From positions 3,906,001 to 3,970,000 of the forward strand of contig OY783207.1 of assembly GCA_963678705.1 (NCBI GenBank): a DNA stretch of 64,000 bases, read 5' to 3'. Shown piece after piece: positions 25,085 to 36,957 of this stretch. A program made the position numbers and the translations under genes. The first letter of the stretch is position 1. The number at the start of each line of letters is the position of its first letter. The notes beneath the pieces were generated by a model that ran no database searches, was not told the origin of the DNA, and saw only the letters and a program-made list of their open reading frames with translations. The stretch is from Panorpa germanica. Taxonomy: Eukaryota; Arthropoda; Insecta; Mecoptera; Panorpidae.

Positions 25085-25478
25085 CCATTTTTTCTCGCGA
25101 AATAAAGATGGCGATACTATACAGCAGGTTAAATATTATCAAAAAGACACATTTCTAATGGTTTGTTATAAATAAAGGTTAGACAATTTATGACAAACCC
25201 TTAGAAATGTAACCAGTCATATAAAAATTGGAATTTAACTAGAAAATATAGCAATATTAATTTTCAAAAGTTATTTTTGCGGTTCCAACTCATTAAAAGT
25301 TAGTGAAAGAAAGCTTAAAATGTAGATACGTTATTCATCTAACTAATTTCAGCTTTAGATTTTGATTCGCGTTTACAGTTACTTAAATAAAACGATTTAA
25401 ACATAAAAAAACATGGTTTTCTGATAATATTTAACCTGCTGTATAGTATCGCCAACTATATGTCGCGAGAAAAAATGG
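25085..25478 (+). mobile_element. 394-bp TIR element B, intact copy
   Basis: The left end (25085-25141) and the complement of the right end (25421-25478) share ccattttttctcgcga and ggcgatactatacagcaggt followed by taaatattatc, with only a few mismatches over about 57 bp. The interior is AT-rich with no frame. Long terminal inverted repeats without a transposase make it a non-autonomous DNA transposon. Flanking bases (gaaca / ccaag) show no obvious target duplication, so the superfamily is open. Related pieces lie at 22368-22640 and 49275-49445. Confidence 0.85.
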
Positions 25479-26734
25479 CCAAGTATCGTTTCACCTTAAT
25501 TACTAAACAAATAGTTTATATTTCAAGAAATGTAACGATTACAATGTGTCGCGTCTTGCTAACCAATTTAATTTTGTAAAAACCATCCTCATAAACCAAA
25601 GAATCGACCCTGAAGATAAATCTTCTCTTATTTGGTCACTATACCGTCCATTCATATTTACATTTTTGGAATCTATTTGTTTCAAAGTATATATTTATGT
25701 AACCACTCGTTCGTTTGTCTTAGTTGCGTTAATGAAGCAGCAACTAATAAACAATCAAATCAATTTTGTTCACATCGCTGAGATGCGTTCGGTTTGGTCC
25801 ATTACAGTTACTCACGTGTAACTGATTAGCGTGAGATATTATCTCAGAGGTACAATACAGGTTCAATCTGTTTTACGACTGCATTTATAGACAAACAACC
25901 TTTCATAAATAAGACAGGGACGCATTTCACATGGCAAGTGTCTTATTTTGCAACTATTTCTCATGAATTAGGCTAGTGTGATAATCATTGTGTTTGTTAA
26001 TATTACACTAGTCCAATTAAATAACTGAAACATTTTATAAAGCATGCCACATAAATGTTATGATAAATTCAGTTAAAGTGCGTAACAATGACACAGTATA
26101 AGAGTGAATATACGACTGCAGGACCGCAATTATTAGGACATTTTTAAGAGCTTCTCATCTCTGACTATACTAAATGTTCCACTTGTATCACGCGTATATA
26201 AAATGAAAAAATTGCCTCTCTATTATAAAGCTACAGGGTGTGATATCTGTAGAGCGATGCAAACATGTTATAAAAATATTTTAGAATACAAACACAGCCT
26301 TCTGGCTCCTGGAAGCTGAGCGGTCTGGTACTTGGTCATTATAATATTCAAGATGATAAGATAAGTCGACATCAACCACCATGCATATAGCTAATGAATA
26401 TAAACAAGGCAGGATTCAGTGCACTTTGTCTAGTAAAGTTATGTTGCAGATATTCTCGTCCGGTGAAATGGTTCTCAACTATTGATTATTTGTTGCTTTT
26501 TCAACAGGGGATACTGTTTTGCACTGAGCCACTGACTGACTTATTAAGGCAAGGCTGTTATTAGAGAAAACAGTCATTACTTTATTTTAATGGAAACACT
26601 TATTGCCAACATTTTAATATTCGTAATAAATGGGTAAATAGTTTTACGAGTGATCTAGTTTTGTAATTTTTTCAGCTATGAGTAGTTCATAGAAAATATA
26701 TTATGTATATATACAATACATTTTTAATCAAACT
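25479..26734. other. Unique stretch without recognised genes
   Basis: The 91-codon plus-strand frame at 25546-25821 has no recognisable domain and lies next to element B. No other feature is seen. Confidence 0.4.
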
Positions 26735-26900
26735 TTATCTAATTTTAAAATAACTTAACAATATGCACTGCGAGTTCTGTCAACTTAGAATATTAACTGT
26801 GTTGGCCGTTATTCCTTAAACATTATCTATGGAGTCCATGAGCATATGGTCACTGTTTTATCGACAGACGAGCTTTGTACCAACTAAAGAATATAATACT
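26735..26900 (-). repeat. Dispersed repeat I, left-half copy
   Basis: It is the reverse complement of about 1185-1335, sharing ctgtgttggccgttattcct, ggtcactgttttat and gacagaactc.cagtgcatattgtta-type words. Divergence is around a tenth to a fifth of positions by eye. Confidence 0.75.
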
Positions 26901-29560
26901 CACATGCCTTCTAATATTCACTAAACACAAAAAGGTAAACTCATGTATTACTTAACGTAATATATTTTACCTAAAGTTACATTTTATTATTTAATGCAAA
27001 GGAACCACTATTTATTTTTCTAATATATTAATTTAATTTATATTATGTAATAACTAAACTTGTTTATATAAGCAAAGCTACAAAATTGCTAAATTATTAT
27101 AGTAAAATTTATGCAGGATATAACAGGATTATTTTTGTTGGTAATTAACAATAACTTGAAGTAAAAATTGGGAGTAAAAAATGACATTCTGATGGATAAA
27201 CAATGCACTGTTTCGGTGTATACAAGTCAACACTTTTTATAATAGAACACGTTAAATATAAAAGGCAAAATCTCTTTCTCCAATGGACCACAGAATACTT
27301 ACACTGTGCCAGAAGTCTAGAGGAACTCCACGAGAAAATGCAACACTCTCATTAAAAAGAAATTTGAAAACAGTAAAATTTTGTATGGAGACTGCAATAG
27401 GACAGTAAGTAGGGAACTCCTAACACAGATTTCATAGTGCAGTTAAAAAATAAGATGTAAATTTGATAAAAAATAGTTATTGAAGTTGAGATAAGAAAAT
27501 ATATACACCTAAATAAATATAAAACATAATTCACTAATCACCTGACTAATTTATTTTTTTCATTTAATTTATTTAAAAACAATAAATATACATTTAAAAG
27601 TTGGGAATATCTGAATGTATCTAATTCAAGATGTTTGTGTTAGTGAGTGTACAGTACACGTTTAGAAGGCCGAGGTCGTACTATGCACTCCTGGAGAATA
27701 CTATGATAATGTGACTCTAACAGCTAACACCATAATAAAAACAATATAATAGTACACAAGATGCCTAGCAGTGAGTGGCCAGAAGACCAGCAGCCGCAAC
27801 AGCAGAAACAGCGTCCAGCGCGGGGCGGAATAAAATGCTAATACGTTTGGTTTATTTTTAGATTCAAGTACAATTAATTTAAACAGTGAACTATCGCAGT
27901 AAAAAAAGGAAATTCTAAGAAGGAGATTAAGTATTCGAAGTTTGCATTAAGGATGTTGTCGTGGACAGGTTCGCATTAAATATATCGTATGAACGATTAA
28001 TAGGTGATACTGTATTACATTTATCTGATGTTTAAGTATTTCTATTGCACAGAAATCTGTGCCCCAATTACAAATATACTAGAGTTTATCCCGTCGCGAT
28101 GCGACGTCTATTTGGCGTGTATGATTTGAATCCAATAAAATAATTCGTAATTATATTTCATATTTAATTCTAATTTTTAAATTGAAATAATAAACTCGCA
28201 CACATACATTGACACATATAAATTGACTAAAAAAATATATTTTTTTATCAAAATAAAAAATATTTTCAATTTATGCGTTATTGGACCAACTTTTTTCAAA
28301 ATTTGGAATTTTTTTTCGATTTGTAAATAACTTACCAAGGTTAGCCTATATACAAAATTTCAACTTTCTAGCACAATTTTTACTCTCGGCAAATATTGCC
28401 CCCGTGCCCCCAAATAAAATTAATACACTTATACACTATATAAACTATATATACACTATATACACTAATAAAATTAATAAGCCTTAATACACATGCAAAA
28501 TTTCAACTTTCTATCTTTTACGAATTAAAAGTAATACAGCAAAAAAGGGCTCACTTTTTTCCAGTTTTTCCAAAATTACGGGTTTCCAGGAAATTCAGGG
28601 AAAAATCCGGGGACGCCAAAAGTCTTAGAATTTTTTTCTCTACGAAATAGGCAATTTTCAAAAACATTGATGTAGCCAGTTTCGCGCTGCCATACAAAAT
28701 TTAGTACCAAACATATAAGAATATAAACATACAGTTGGAACATTATAATATAGGATTTAGATTTGTTGTATTGTATTTCAAGTTATTTAATATAATTTTT
28801 TTTATCTAACGTTACGTTTTATTTATCGATTCTATAACATTGCCAATAAATAAATACAAAAGACACATTAAAGTCATTTACAAATATATTAATTTAATAT
28901 GTAACATTATATAATCTTTCATAAAGAGCTTTATTAATGCTAAAGAACATAAATAATTGTAATAGAAATTTTATATTACATTAACCTAAATTTCTTTGTC
29001 TAAAAGATAAACTTTCTTATGTTAAATAAACCTTAAATTTACGTAACTGTGTTTAGCGGATAGTGATATGCACTTATTTTTCTGTCTACAAGGTTATTTT
29101 TAATATCCGTGCACTGGCTGCGGGCATTTTACATAGATTTAGCCAGTTGTTTAAAAGAGTTAAAACAATAATTATCAACAAGTAATTAGGGGTCAACTTA
29201 GTGTTAAATTACTGCTTTTGTAATTAAATGTGAATTTAATTGGAAATAACGTAAATTGTGTAATATATATAAAATGTGTATTTTATTACATTTTAAAAGA
29301 TTTGATCGGCTTTAAAGGTTTTCAGACTAGCATAGGTTCATTGCCATATCACACACACACTCTTACACCCTTGTACGTATATATATATATATCAAGCATT
29401 CTGTGTAACGACCATTACATGATATAATTTCGCACCAGTTTTGCACTGTTAACAACAGATATTGTACTCTATTACTAAAGTCAGGGTTTGTACTTTGGAT
29501 TCAAATAAAAATATCGTCAACTTTCACGAAAATATTGCGTTTTTATGTTGATTTAAAATA
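26901..29560. other. Mostly unique AT-rich stretch
   Basis: No confident gene is seen. Small features are a GC-rich patch at 27761-27841 (listed separately), a palindromic cgtcgcgatgcgacg near 28092-28106, the phrase caaaatttcaactttcta duplicated at about 28353 and 28496, and a short (CA)n/(TA)n patch at 29350-29392. Confidence 0.45.
27761..27841 (+). CDS. Possible 26-codon Gln-rich small ORF
   Basis: An ATG with A at -3 opens MPSSEWPEDQQPQQQKQRPA, followed by RGGIKC and a stop. The stretch is far richer in G and C than its surroundings, which is unusual here and is the only reason to list it. No signal peptide, domain or homologue is recognised. Clear splice sites are not visible, so it could equally be a 5' exon fragment, an upstream ORF, or a chance patch of CAG-like repeats. 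I would treat it as hypothetical. Confidence 0.15.
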   Translation: MPSSEWPEDQQPQQQKQRPARGGIKC

Positions 29561-29629
29561 AAACCTCTTGTTGAAAGATCTTATATTTATAAAATGTAAT
29601 CGCATGTTCTTTTATTACCTTGTGTTTTT

Positions 29630-30640
29630 TATCAAACATTTTTAGTTTTCCATCCCATATACGTAAATACCAATTAAGCATAGTTATTATAGTTTCAACC
29701 CATAAATTAAAAACTAAATTTAAATTAATAACAAAAAACTTACCATTATGTTGTACACGCTGTCGTACACGACTGGTCCGATTGCAAAAAATGTCACTGC
29801 AAAAGGAAAACAAAAGTTATTGTTTTATTTATTTATTTGCCTTGACTTTTATTCGTCATAGCCACCATCAAACATTTTTTATACATGCAGTAATGGCCAG
29901 TTCTTAGCAACAAGGGTCTAGTTTTATATTGGTTTTACCCGGCGACAATATGATAAAAAATTAGTACAACAAATATATGATGGGTCAAGATGACCCAGAT
30001 ATTGAACAGTATCTGATTTCTAAGATGAATAAATGCTATTTTTTTTTTATTTGCCTTGACTTTTATTCGTCATAGCCACCATCAAATAGTTTTTTACATA
30101 TTTCACATTTTATAATTCTATTTCACAAATTTCTAAATATTTAAATAATTCACTAATCAATTTTGAATCACTTAACAAAATTTAGTATTAACAGGAAAAG
30201 TTTTAATCACACCCAAAATTTCACTATTGAAATTTGATCTTTCTAATAAAAAATCTAAGAAAAGAATAAAAGTTATAGTTTTAGTCTACTTTTAACCAAA
30301 AACAACAAGGACAGATTAGTTTATAAATCGTAGAGTCTAAACAGCTACTGAATTAGAATAACACTTGCCAAACTATAGCTTTGCTTGAACGATATTTTTC
30401 CTATTAAAAAGCAATGTTTTATCAACACACGAAATTCAGATTTGTCTATTGTTTTGAAAATTACGAATTAACGTCACTAAAACAACTGTAACACGTAAAC
30501 TAATGGTCGGAATGTCATGAAACTTTGACACATATCATTTGAAGGTTGGTACCATCTAAAAATCATAAATTTGTCAATAGTACGCCATCTTTATTTATGC
30601 CAGGAACTTATTGACTGAGGTGATGTGATAGCTTAATTAT
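29630..30640 (+). repeat. Dispersed repeat A, longest copy, split by a LINE
   Basis: The outer parts (29630-29827 and 30268-30640) match the two outer parts of the copy at 54990-55935, including ttgtacacgctgtcgtacac (one changed base there), tcgtagagtctaaacagcta and tgtttgaacgrtatttttyc-type words. The 3' part also carries atggtcggaatgtcatgaaa, shared with the 9.2, 23.7 and 62.1-kb copies. The LINE at 29828-30267 interrupts it. No protein is encoded. The type of element is not identified. Confidence 0.8.
29828..30267 (-). mobile_element. 5'-truncated LINE with two 3' ends
   Basis: On the minus strand, 30249-30038 matches 6463-6625 of the RNase H LINE: agaaagatcaaatttcaata at the ORF end, then the UTR phrase tgatggtggctatgacgaat and an A-run. 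After about 150 bp of unrelated sequence a second end, atgtttgatggtggctatga plus AATAAA repeats, closes the insertion (29885-29828). Flanking aaaagttattgtttta (29812-29827) and aaaagttatagtttta (30268-30283) form a 16-bp target duplication with one mismatch. The single duplication around both ends suggests one retrotransposition event with read-through, or two events at one place. Confidence 0.8.
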
Positions 30641-31659
30641 TTTAAGTACCATGTAAAGTTGTGTGTTGGCCACACCGCAAACAGGCTACATTTGGAGTCG
30701 AGCCCAACATACTGGAGTGTGTATTGGACCTTTAATAAAAAGTATTGGTTTCAATACACACCACTAACTGTAAAAATAATGTTCTCATGTATGCATATAA
30801 GAAATTAAAATGAAAGCAATTTCGATTTCTTACGCGTGAAATATTTCTATTAAAGAGTAACATAAATTAAAAGTAGTAATCATTTGGAATGAATCCAATT
30901 CGTTTTGTAGATGCGTTGATGATCGGCATTAATCATCAGTTGTGGATCAGGATGACGTTGACGTGACGTGACGTGACTTGACGTTGATGTTGACGTTGGC
31001 GTTTATCATTTCCAATTTGATGAACGTAGAATTTGACACGTGTTAATATTTATTACATATGTAGATTCATTTACAGGTTTATGAGCGTCTGTGATGAGAA
31101 TATTTAATTACTATTATTATAAAGAAACAGTTTTCTTTAGCGGATATGCTTCATTTACTTATAGCGGCAGATTTAAAAAGTAGAGGAAGAAGCAGACGTG
31201 TATCATTGCAATGAAATTTGTTTCTTTGTAGCAGAGTCATTCAAATATAACCGGAATTTTGATCATTTGACTTATGTAGTGACGGGGGAATCGAAGTTGC
31301 AGGAGAACAGAGTGAGGAAAGTTATGCACACGGATCCCTCTGCACAACACGTTAAAATTAGTTTTCTCGTCAAGGAAGGCGTGAAATCGAGTAAAACTTC
31401 GAAGCAAAGTTCGGTGATGCTGTTCTCAGTAAAACCCAAGTGTTTGATTGGTCCAGAAACTTCGAAATGTCGTGATAATGTAAACAATCAAAGAATTTTG
31501 GGACGCAAATGGTATACTACTGACTGACTACCTAAGTAATCGATGGACTGTGGCTTACCACTTCAATAATTTTCTGCTTTTCTTGTTAAAAATAAAATAT
31601 TTGTGAAACCATACGTCAAATGTATACTCTACATTGTAAATAATGGGATTGTGTCCTAT
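30641..31659. other. Unique stretch with a gacgt-rich patch
   Basis: At about 30950-31000 the pentamer gacgt and variants (gacgtgacgtgacgtgac) repeat several times. A moderately GC-richer frame at 31198-31527 is listed separately. Nothing else was recognised. Confidence 0.45.
31198..31527 (+). CDS. Unrecognised 109-codon open frame
   Basis: This frame is more GC-rich and less Phe/Ile/Tyr-biased than chance frames in the window. It includes TGESKLQENRVRKVMHTDPS and a Lys/Ser-rich middle (VKEGVKSSKTSKQSS). The frame opens with GTG; the first ATG lies about 40 codons in, so a eukaryotic start is not supported, and it would have to be an internal exon or a dead copy. No family is recognised. A decayed transposon or pseudogene is as likely as a real exon. 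Confidence 0.15.
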   Translation: MYHCNEICFFVAESFKYNRNFDHLTYVVTGESKLQENRVRKVMHTDPSAQHVKISFLVKEGVKSSKTSKQSSVMLFSVKPKCLIGPETSKCRDNVNNQRILGRKWYTTD

Positions 31660-31840
31660 GTCTTAATTTTTATAAAAGTGTACTATATATTGATAAAGTG
31701 GGTAAAGTTGATAAATCCTTGTATGTTAGGAGATTTAACAATTAAAAAAGTCATTTTTTCTCTTTAATTAATAAAGGGATTCAACGTTGTACAACATTCC
31801 TTATCTCCTCATATTTTGTACAACAGAGCGTAAAAGAGAT
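31660..31840 (+). repeat. Dispersed repeat G, copy 1
   Basis: It aligns in the same orientation with about 56838-57050, sharing aattaaaaaagtcatttt, gggattcaacgtt and tacaacagag in the same order. Indels separate the blocks. No frame is present and the family is unknown. Confidence 0.65.
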
Positions 31841-33429
31841 ATATTCTTGACAGAACTCTGACAAATTTACAGGTTATCATTCTTATAGCTCATAAATCTC
31901 TGCTATATGTATTTATATATCAAAATATCAAATATTATTTACAGCTATTTCAGGGAATAATAAAATTTCAATGTTATGTCTGCCGTAACAGGGTTAAATA
32001 AAATAAAAACTTATTATTCTTTGACTTGACTTGATTATTTGACTACCAACAGCTACAAAACATTACCACAGCACTGACCTAATCAACAAATAACTGACGC
32101 ATACAATGTATTTCACGTCATACAAATAAGACCGACCATTTCTAACGCTAAAACTACAATTCAAACTTTTAATTACTATATCTCCGTCAACATTTACATT
32201 ACAATACACATTTATTAACATCAATTTCAATCAACAATTAAAAAATCGACCACTACAAAATGAGGACACAAGCCTATTGAATTTATGATTAAATTTGTCG
32301 ATCAATCGATTTCAAATTTTCAGGATGATTAGTTAATAACATTGAGACTTGCAGCAAAACAATTACCATCTTAATATTTTACTAAAACATATTGGCAAGA
32401 TAGGTATTACTTATAAACATAAAACTTTTTAAGCAAAGTAGTTTACTCCGTTAAGATTTCTCGTTTAACAGGAATTTCTATCGTTATGATTAAGCCTACT
32501 TGGAAACGCCTACTCGTGATGGTCATCTTAGAAGATTTTCTGTGGATGATTAATTAATATTTGAAAAACTCTTCTGAGATAACGGAACACAATCAAATGC
32601 AAAGAACGGTAAGCTTGTCAGAAGCAAATTATGTAATTATACGAAGATTATTAGGTATTAACTAGAATTCTATAGTTGTTATTATATTTAATGAATCAAT
32701 AATTTTTGTAATACCATTATAAGTAATTTTTATATATTTGGTACTGACATGAGCGTCCGGAGATAGTCGCAAACTGAGGACTTTCCTTGATTCCAAGGTT
32801 TACGGGGAAGGAATGGAATAAAAGGAACGAGGGCTATTCAAATATTATAATATGGATCTTTCCTATCCGATGGAGTAAATGTGTATCTGTTGAAGGAAAA
32901 TTACGTAGAAAAATAAGTTCATCAATAAATCCCTATTAAAATATTCCGGTCTAAATTTGAACCAAGCTCTATATGTAAGTGGGGGTGGGATTTTCTGTGT
33001 ACGCCAATGTATTTTCGTGAATATATTCTCCAAGATTTCATACTCATTATGTAGAATAAGATTTCGTGTCAGGAAATATTTATTTATAATGTGTTTATAA
33101 CTTTAAAGCATGTTATCAAATTAGTCTCTAATTTAAACCTTCAGGGCAATTGTAATTTTTTCGTTATTATATTAAAAAAAGGTGCAATTTCTATCAAAAT
33201 CTAGCGATATTTTATATAATAACATCCTAAGCCACAGGCAAATGTGGTTTTCGAACTATGGATATGTTACAAAGAAAAGTTATTCAAGAACTTTTTATCA
33301 TGAATATTTTTTTCTTAGCATGCAACTCAATTGACTTTATAATAAATAAATAAATATATATATAAGACATTTTAGGAATTGCAAATTTTTAATCAAACTC
33401 ATGTGTAGCTTCTGAAATCGCAGAATTTT
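31841..33429. other. Unique AT-rich stretch
   Basis: I recognise no gene, transposon end or tandem repeat in this interval. Confidence 0.4.
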
Positions 33430-33545
33430 ATTTAAGTTATTTACATACACATTATAATAATTACACTGTTTAACTTAAATCATACTATCTTACCTGAAAT
33501 CAACGACATTTAAAGTTTATTATTTAAATTGTCAATTCCTGCAGT
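33430..33545 (-). repeat. Dispersed repeat I, right-half copy
   Basis: The reverse complement matches 1329-1445 closely: ggaattgacaattta, gataagatagtatgattta-type and gttaaacagtgtaatt words are shared. Together with the 26.7-kb copy this defines the extent of repeat I. Confidence 0.75.
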
Positions 33546-34930
33546 CAATTCAATGCAGATTAACTTGTCAAATAACGCTAGAGCGCGCTTAAAACTAGAA
33601 TATTGCTTTTGTAGTTATCTCATATATCATTATCGATAATATATTAATAAAATTTTAAATTGTAATAATGATATTTAACGATAGTTATGAATAATTACTA
33701 CTAAACAAGCTTACAATTGATAGCTTCAAAACCGCTTTTTTTTAATATAGTTTCGGGATTTTTTAATTTTATAGATCATTTATCCTATGTATTATATTTA
33801 TATTTTATTTATTAATAGTTTGTTAATATTAATGTCATTGTCATAAAGTATGTCAGTAATGTTTTTGTCTTATTGTAAATAAGTCCCTATTTTAGGTATG
33901 GCAAGTGTAAGAGAGTAAATAAAAAAAAGATAGTGCTTTTATAAATGCCCATATGTGTGCCGCCACTGGCTCTTAGACTATCAGTTTAGCTGATGGTTTT
34001 AAACACGGTACGGTCGATTTTTCTTCATTTACATCCGTCTGCAAATACAGGCGCCTGGATGAAACATTTCTAAGTACAAGAATATGTTAAAACATTCCAT
34101 ACTTGAACTTGTTTAAACTTGTAGTCTATTTTTATCATCAATTAAATAAAAAAACGTAATGCTTAGAAAAACACTTTCCTATTAGCGTTTATATTTAGCT
34201 AAGGCAAGCTCCATGTAGCTATTGGCTTAGCTGAAGTTTATTGCCATTGCTGATGCCGATGAATCATTCGTGATGACCATCTCCAGAGGGTGAAGAACTG
34301 ACCATCGCATCAGCTTGCAACCAGACCATTTGCAATACCTGTTTGTTCGCTCGCTGTTTGGTTCTATGATGGTTTGCATTATATAGCTTTAATGTAATAA
34401 TTACGTACTATCTAGATGCCCACGGGATATGCTATGTTGTAATTGTGGTTTATCTGATAAAATATAATACAATATTGTATGTAATCACAGAACTAATCAA
34501 AAAAATATATGAGATTATTTATATAAGGTATATTTCAAAAATCTATAAAACTATTTTGTTCAGATGTTGTTTTTTTTTATTTTGCTTTATTTAACGCCAG
34601 CCTATTTCCGATGCTGAGTTCTATCATCTATAAAAAGTAAGATTTTTTTTACAAATGTTATGGGACAATTTTTGGGACATTGATAAAAAAATTACTGGAA
34701 AATAAATCCTATGATATAAAAGTTATTAACAAAGCAAAGATCTTTGCTACCAGTTCTAGTAAAAGAACACACGTTCTTCAATAACACGTACTATATTCTT
34801 AGAATAATTCCATTGATTTATTTCAAAAACGTGCGATTATTATATTTATAAAGAAATCCAAGTTTTATTGATGAAATATTTTTTTGCAGAAACGTAAGCA
34901 TGGTATTCTGCAATCCTATGTAAAATAATA
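33546..34930. other. Mostly unique AT-rich stretch
   Basis: A short D-like motif lies at about 34577-34632 (tttaacgccagcctatttcc then gatgctgagttctatc). No gene is recognised. Confidence 0.4.
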
Positions 34931-34934
34931 CTCT

Positions 34935-35260
34935 AATAATCGAGAAAAAGTCTCTTTACGATTCTTATTACAATGAGAATAATGCAATGTACAAATATTA
35001 ATTAAGAGAAAAAGAGATACAGAATTATAATAGCAGAAAAGGAAGATATTGGAGACCCTAAATAAACAAGAAAATTGAGAAAATAAAGTCACAGAAGAAA
35101 GAGAAAGGAAATATTGTAGATGTGAGGAAGAGAGAGCATTCAGGGAATGTGGTAAGGAAGAGGGAAGCTCGAGAGTGAGTCTGGAGGAGCAGATGCTAGG
35201 GAAAAGGGTAAAAAGAAGATGGATAATGGATATCAGGAAAAGGATAGAGTTGTGAAAAAC
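34935..35260 (+). mobile_element. R1-like LINE ORF2 C-terminal remnant
   Basis: A frame open from about 35079 to the stop near 35254 reads KYCRCEEERAFRECGKEE. It aligns position by position with RYWESSEERMCRVCGTED of the copy at 63008-63061. It then reads GKRVKRRWIMDIRKR, equivalent to EGKRWMAEIVKR. The CCHC His and last Cys are lost, so the zinc-binding motif is broken. The 118-codon minus-strand frame is its shadow. Confidence 0.6.
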
Positions 35261-35389
35261 ATCGAAAAGCAATCTAAAACATATTTTATGTTTAATATCG
35301 AATTTTATAGCACATGTGATATATAAAAAATATTCGATATATAAAAAATATACTTGTTACCCTTCGTTTTATAACAACAACTCTAGTAT

Positions 35390-35670
35390 TGCATGTCTAT
35401 TTCTTTATTGTATCTGCCTTAGAACCTTCTTTAATTCATTTTACATATCATTTACAAATTTTTAACATTTTTTTAAATTCTCTTCTTCCTTTTCAAAGTT
35501 CGTCTCTCTTGTTATCTTCCTCCTCTGCCTCCTCCTTACTCCTACCACCTGTCTACTATCTTTTCTTCTCTTGCAACCGTTCTTCCCGACTCCCTCTGCT
35601 TACAAAATTGCTCCTCCTTCTCTATTTTCTTTCTATAAGATCAACTGTATCATTCTACGTCTGCGCATGA
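35390..35670 (-). mobile_element. R1-like LINE remnant on the minus strand
   Basis: The plus strand is pyrimidine-rich; its complement carries cgggaagaacggttgcaaga and gaagaaaag, resembling caggaaacggtttgccgaaa and ggagac near 63732 in the C-terminal extension of the R1-like copy. It lies tail-to-tail or rearranged with the plus-strand remnant just upstream. Similarity is short and purine-rich sequence aligns easily, so this is tentative. Confidence 0.35.
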
Positions 35671-36940
35671 GTCAAAATTTTGTAGTGACACAGCCTGTGG
35701 TTCTACTGATGGAACTGAAGTTAATATATTTAAGGCGCGAAAATTTAAACTAAGATATTTATATATACTCGTATAACCATATTTTGAGTGCACATTGAGA
35801 AGACATAATTTCAAAGATGTATTTTATTTGTTAAACAATTACAAAATATGTAGTTTTAATTTTATTCCGTTTAGCACTTTTATAAAAAACTATATATCTC
35901 TTCACAAAGAAATTATAAGATAAGATATGATGCTTCTAATGATTATCTAGTGTATTTAAAATAATTTAATATAAGGTTAGATTTGAATAATAATTATATA
36001 TAATAGGTTTTTGTTCTTATGTGAAACTTCTCATGTAACATTATAAAAAGGTACTCGTCGCTTTAGTATTGAAATACATAATGTAGTATGTTGATAATAC
36101 AGGAACAACAAATATAATTCTCTAGGAACTGGAAAATGAATAAAAAATATATTATTATTATTATTAGAACTCACACATACGAAGAAGAAGAAGAATTTAT
36201 TATTAATACGTGAATAGATTTGAAACTTTCAGTTGTTTTATTGTATTATCATTAATAAATTGCGAGTTGAGAATATTCTTGCGAACTTTTACTTTTATTT
36301 AAGGAAAATTATATAGAATATATCGCTTCGGTTTTATTATTAAATAATGATACTAATTATCCCTTGGGTTATTTTCGTATGACCTTTGTGACGTGCACGA
36401 CGCAGGGTTTGCAGGATTTTATTGTGAAGATTGAACTAGGTTGTTAACACAGTGCTTCTCAAATGATGATCCTCGTTCCGCGTAATTATGAAACCACGTC
36501 CTAATTAAGAGCGTTCTTGAGTTGATAGTAGCAGTTGACTTTCACCTGCGCTAATGCGAGAATTGTACTGTCGTACGTTTCTCACAAAATGCGAAAATCC
36601 TGCTACATGTCAGCAGCAAACAATCATTCGTCGTATTCAAGTACATCCAAAATATTATTAGTAAAGAAGTTCTACGCCACTGCATCCGATAGTTTAAAAA
36701 TGGAAGAACGCGGAAGTACTAGGCTTTCTGTAGACAGTGATGATCCCACCAAAAATGTTTATGAAGCCAGGGCTTTCCTGACAGTTCCTACAATCCGTGG
36801 ATAACGAAACTGCGCAGACGGTCGAGTTTTATGCAGAAGGACAAGTGCTTCAATTCAATTAAAATGACAGTTATGTTGGAAAATAGTTGAAAGGTGTAGT
36901 TTTAACAGGTGGATATTAAAACATTTGCATCTAAGCGGGT
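35671..36940. other. Mostly unique stretch with trinucleotide runs
   Basis: Short (ATT)n and (GAA)n runs occur near 36150-36200. The 89-codon frame at 36535-36804 is somewhat GC-richer than its surroundings but opens at TTG, has no recognised domain and shows no splice sites I can support. Confidence 0.4.
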
Positions 36941-36957
36941 TTTTCATTTATAGGGAA

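Noticed and set aside
27270-27370. Frame reading SLEELHEKMQHSH, reminiscent of an RT segment
   Set aside because: The similarity covers about a dozen residues, with no neighbouring RT motif in any frame.
29553-29907. Overlapping frames on both strands (86 and 95 codons)
   Set aside because: They run across the junction between repeat A and the LINE tail, so they are fortuitous.
34916-35272. 118-codon minus-strand Leu/Ser-rich frame
   Set aside because: Antisense of the plus-strand R1-like remnant with a KYCRCEEER frame.
36535-36804. 89-codon frame upstream of the 37-kb LINE as a host gene
   Set aside because: It opens at TTG, has no domain or splice signals, and is not continuous with the LINE.
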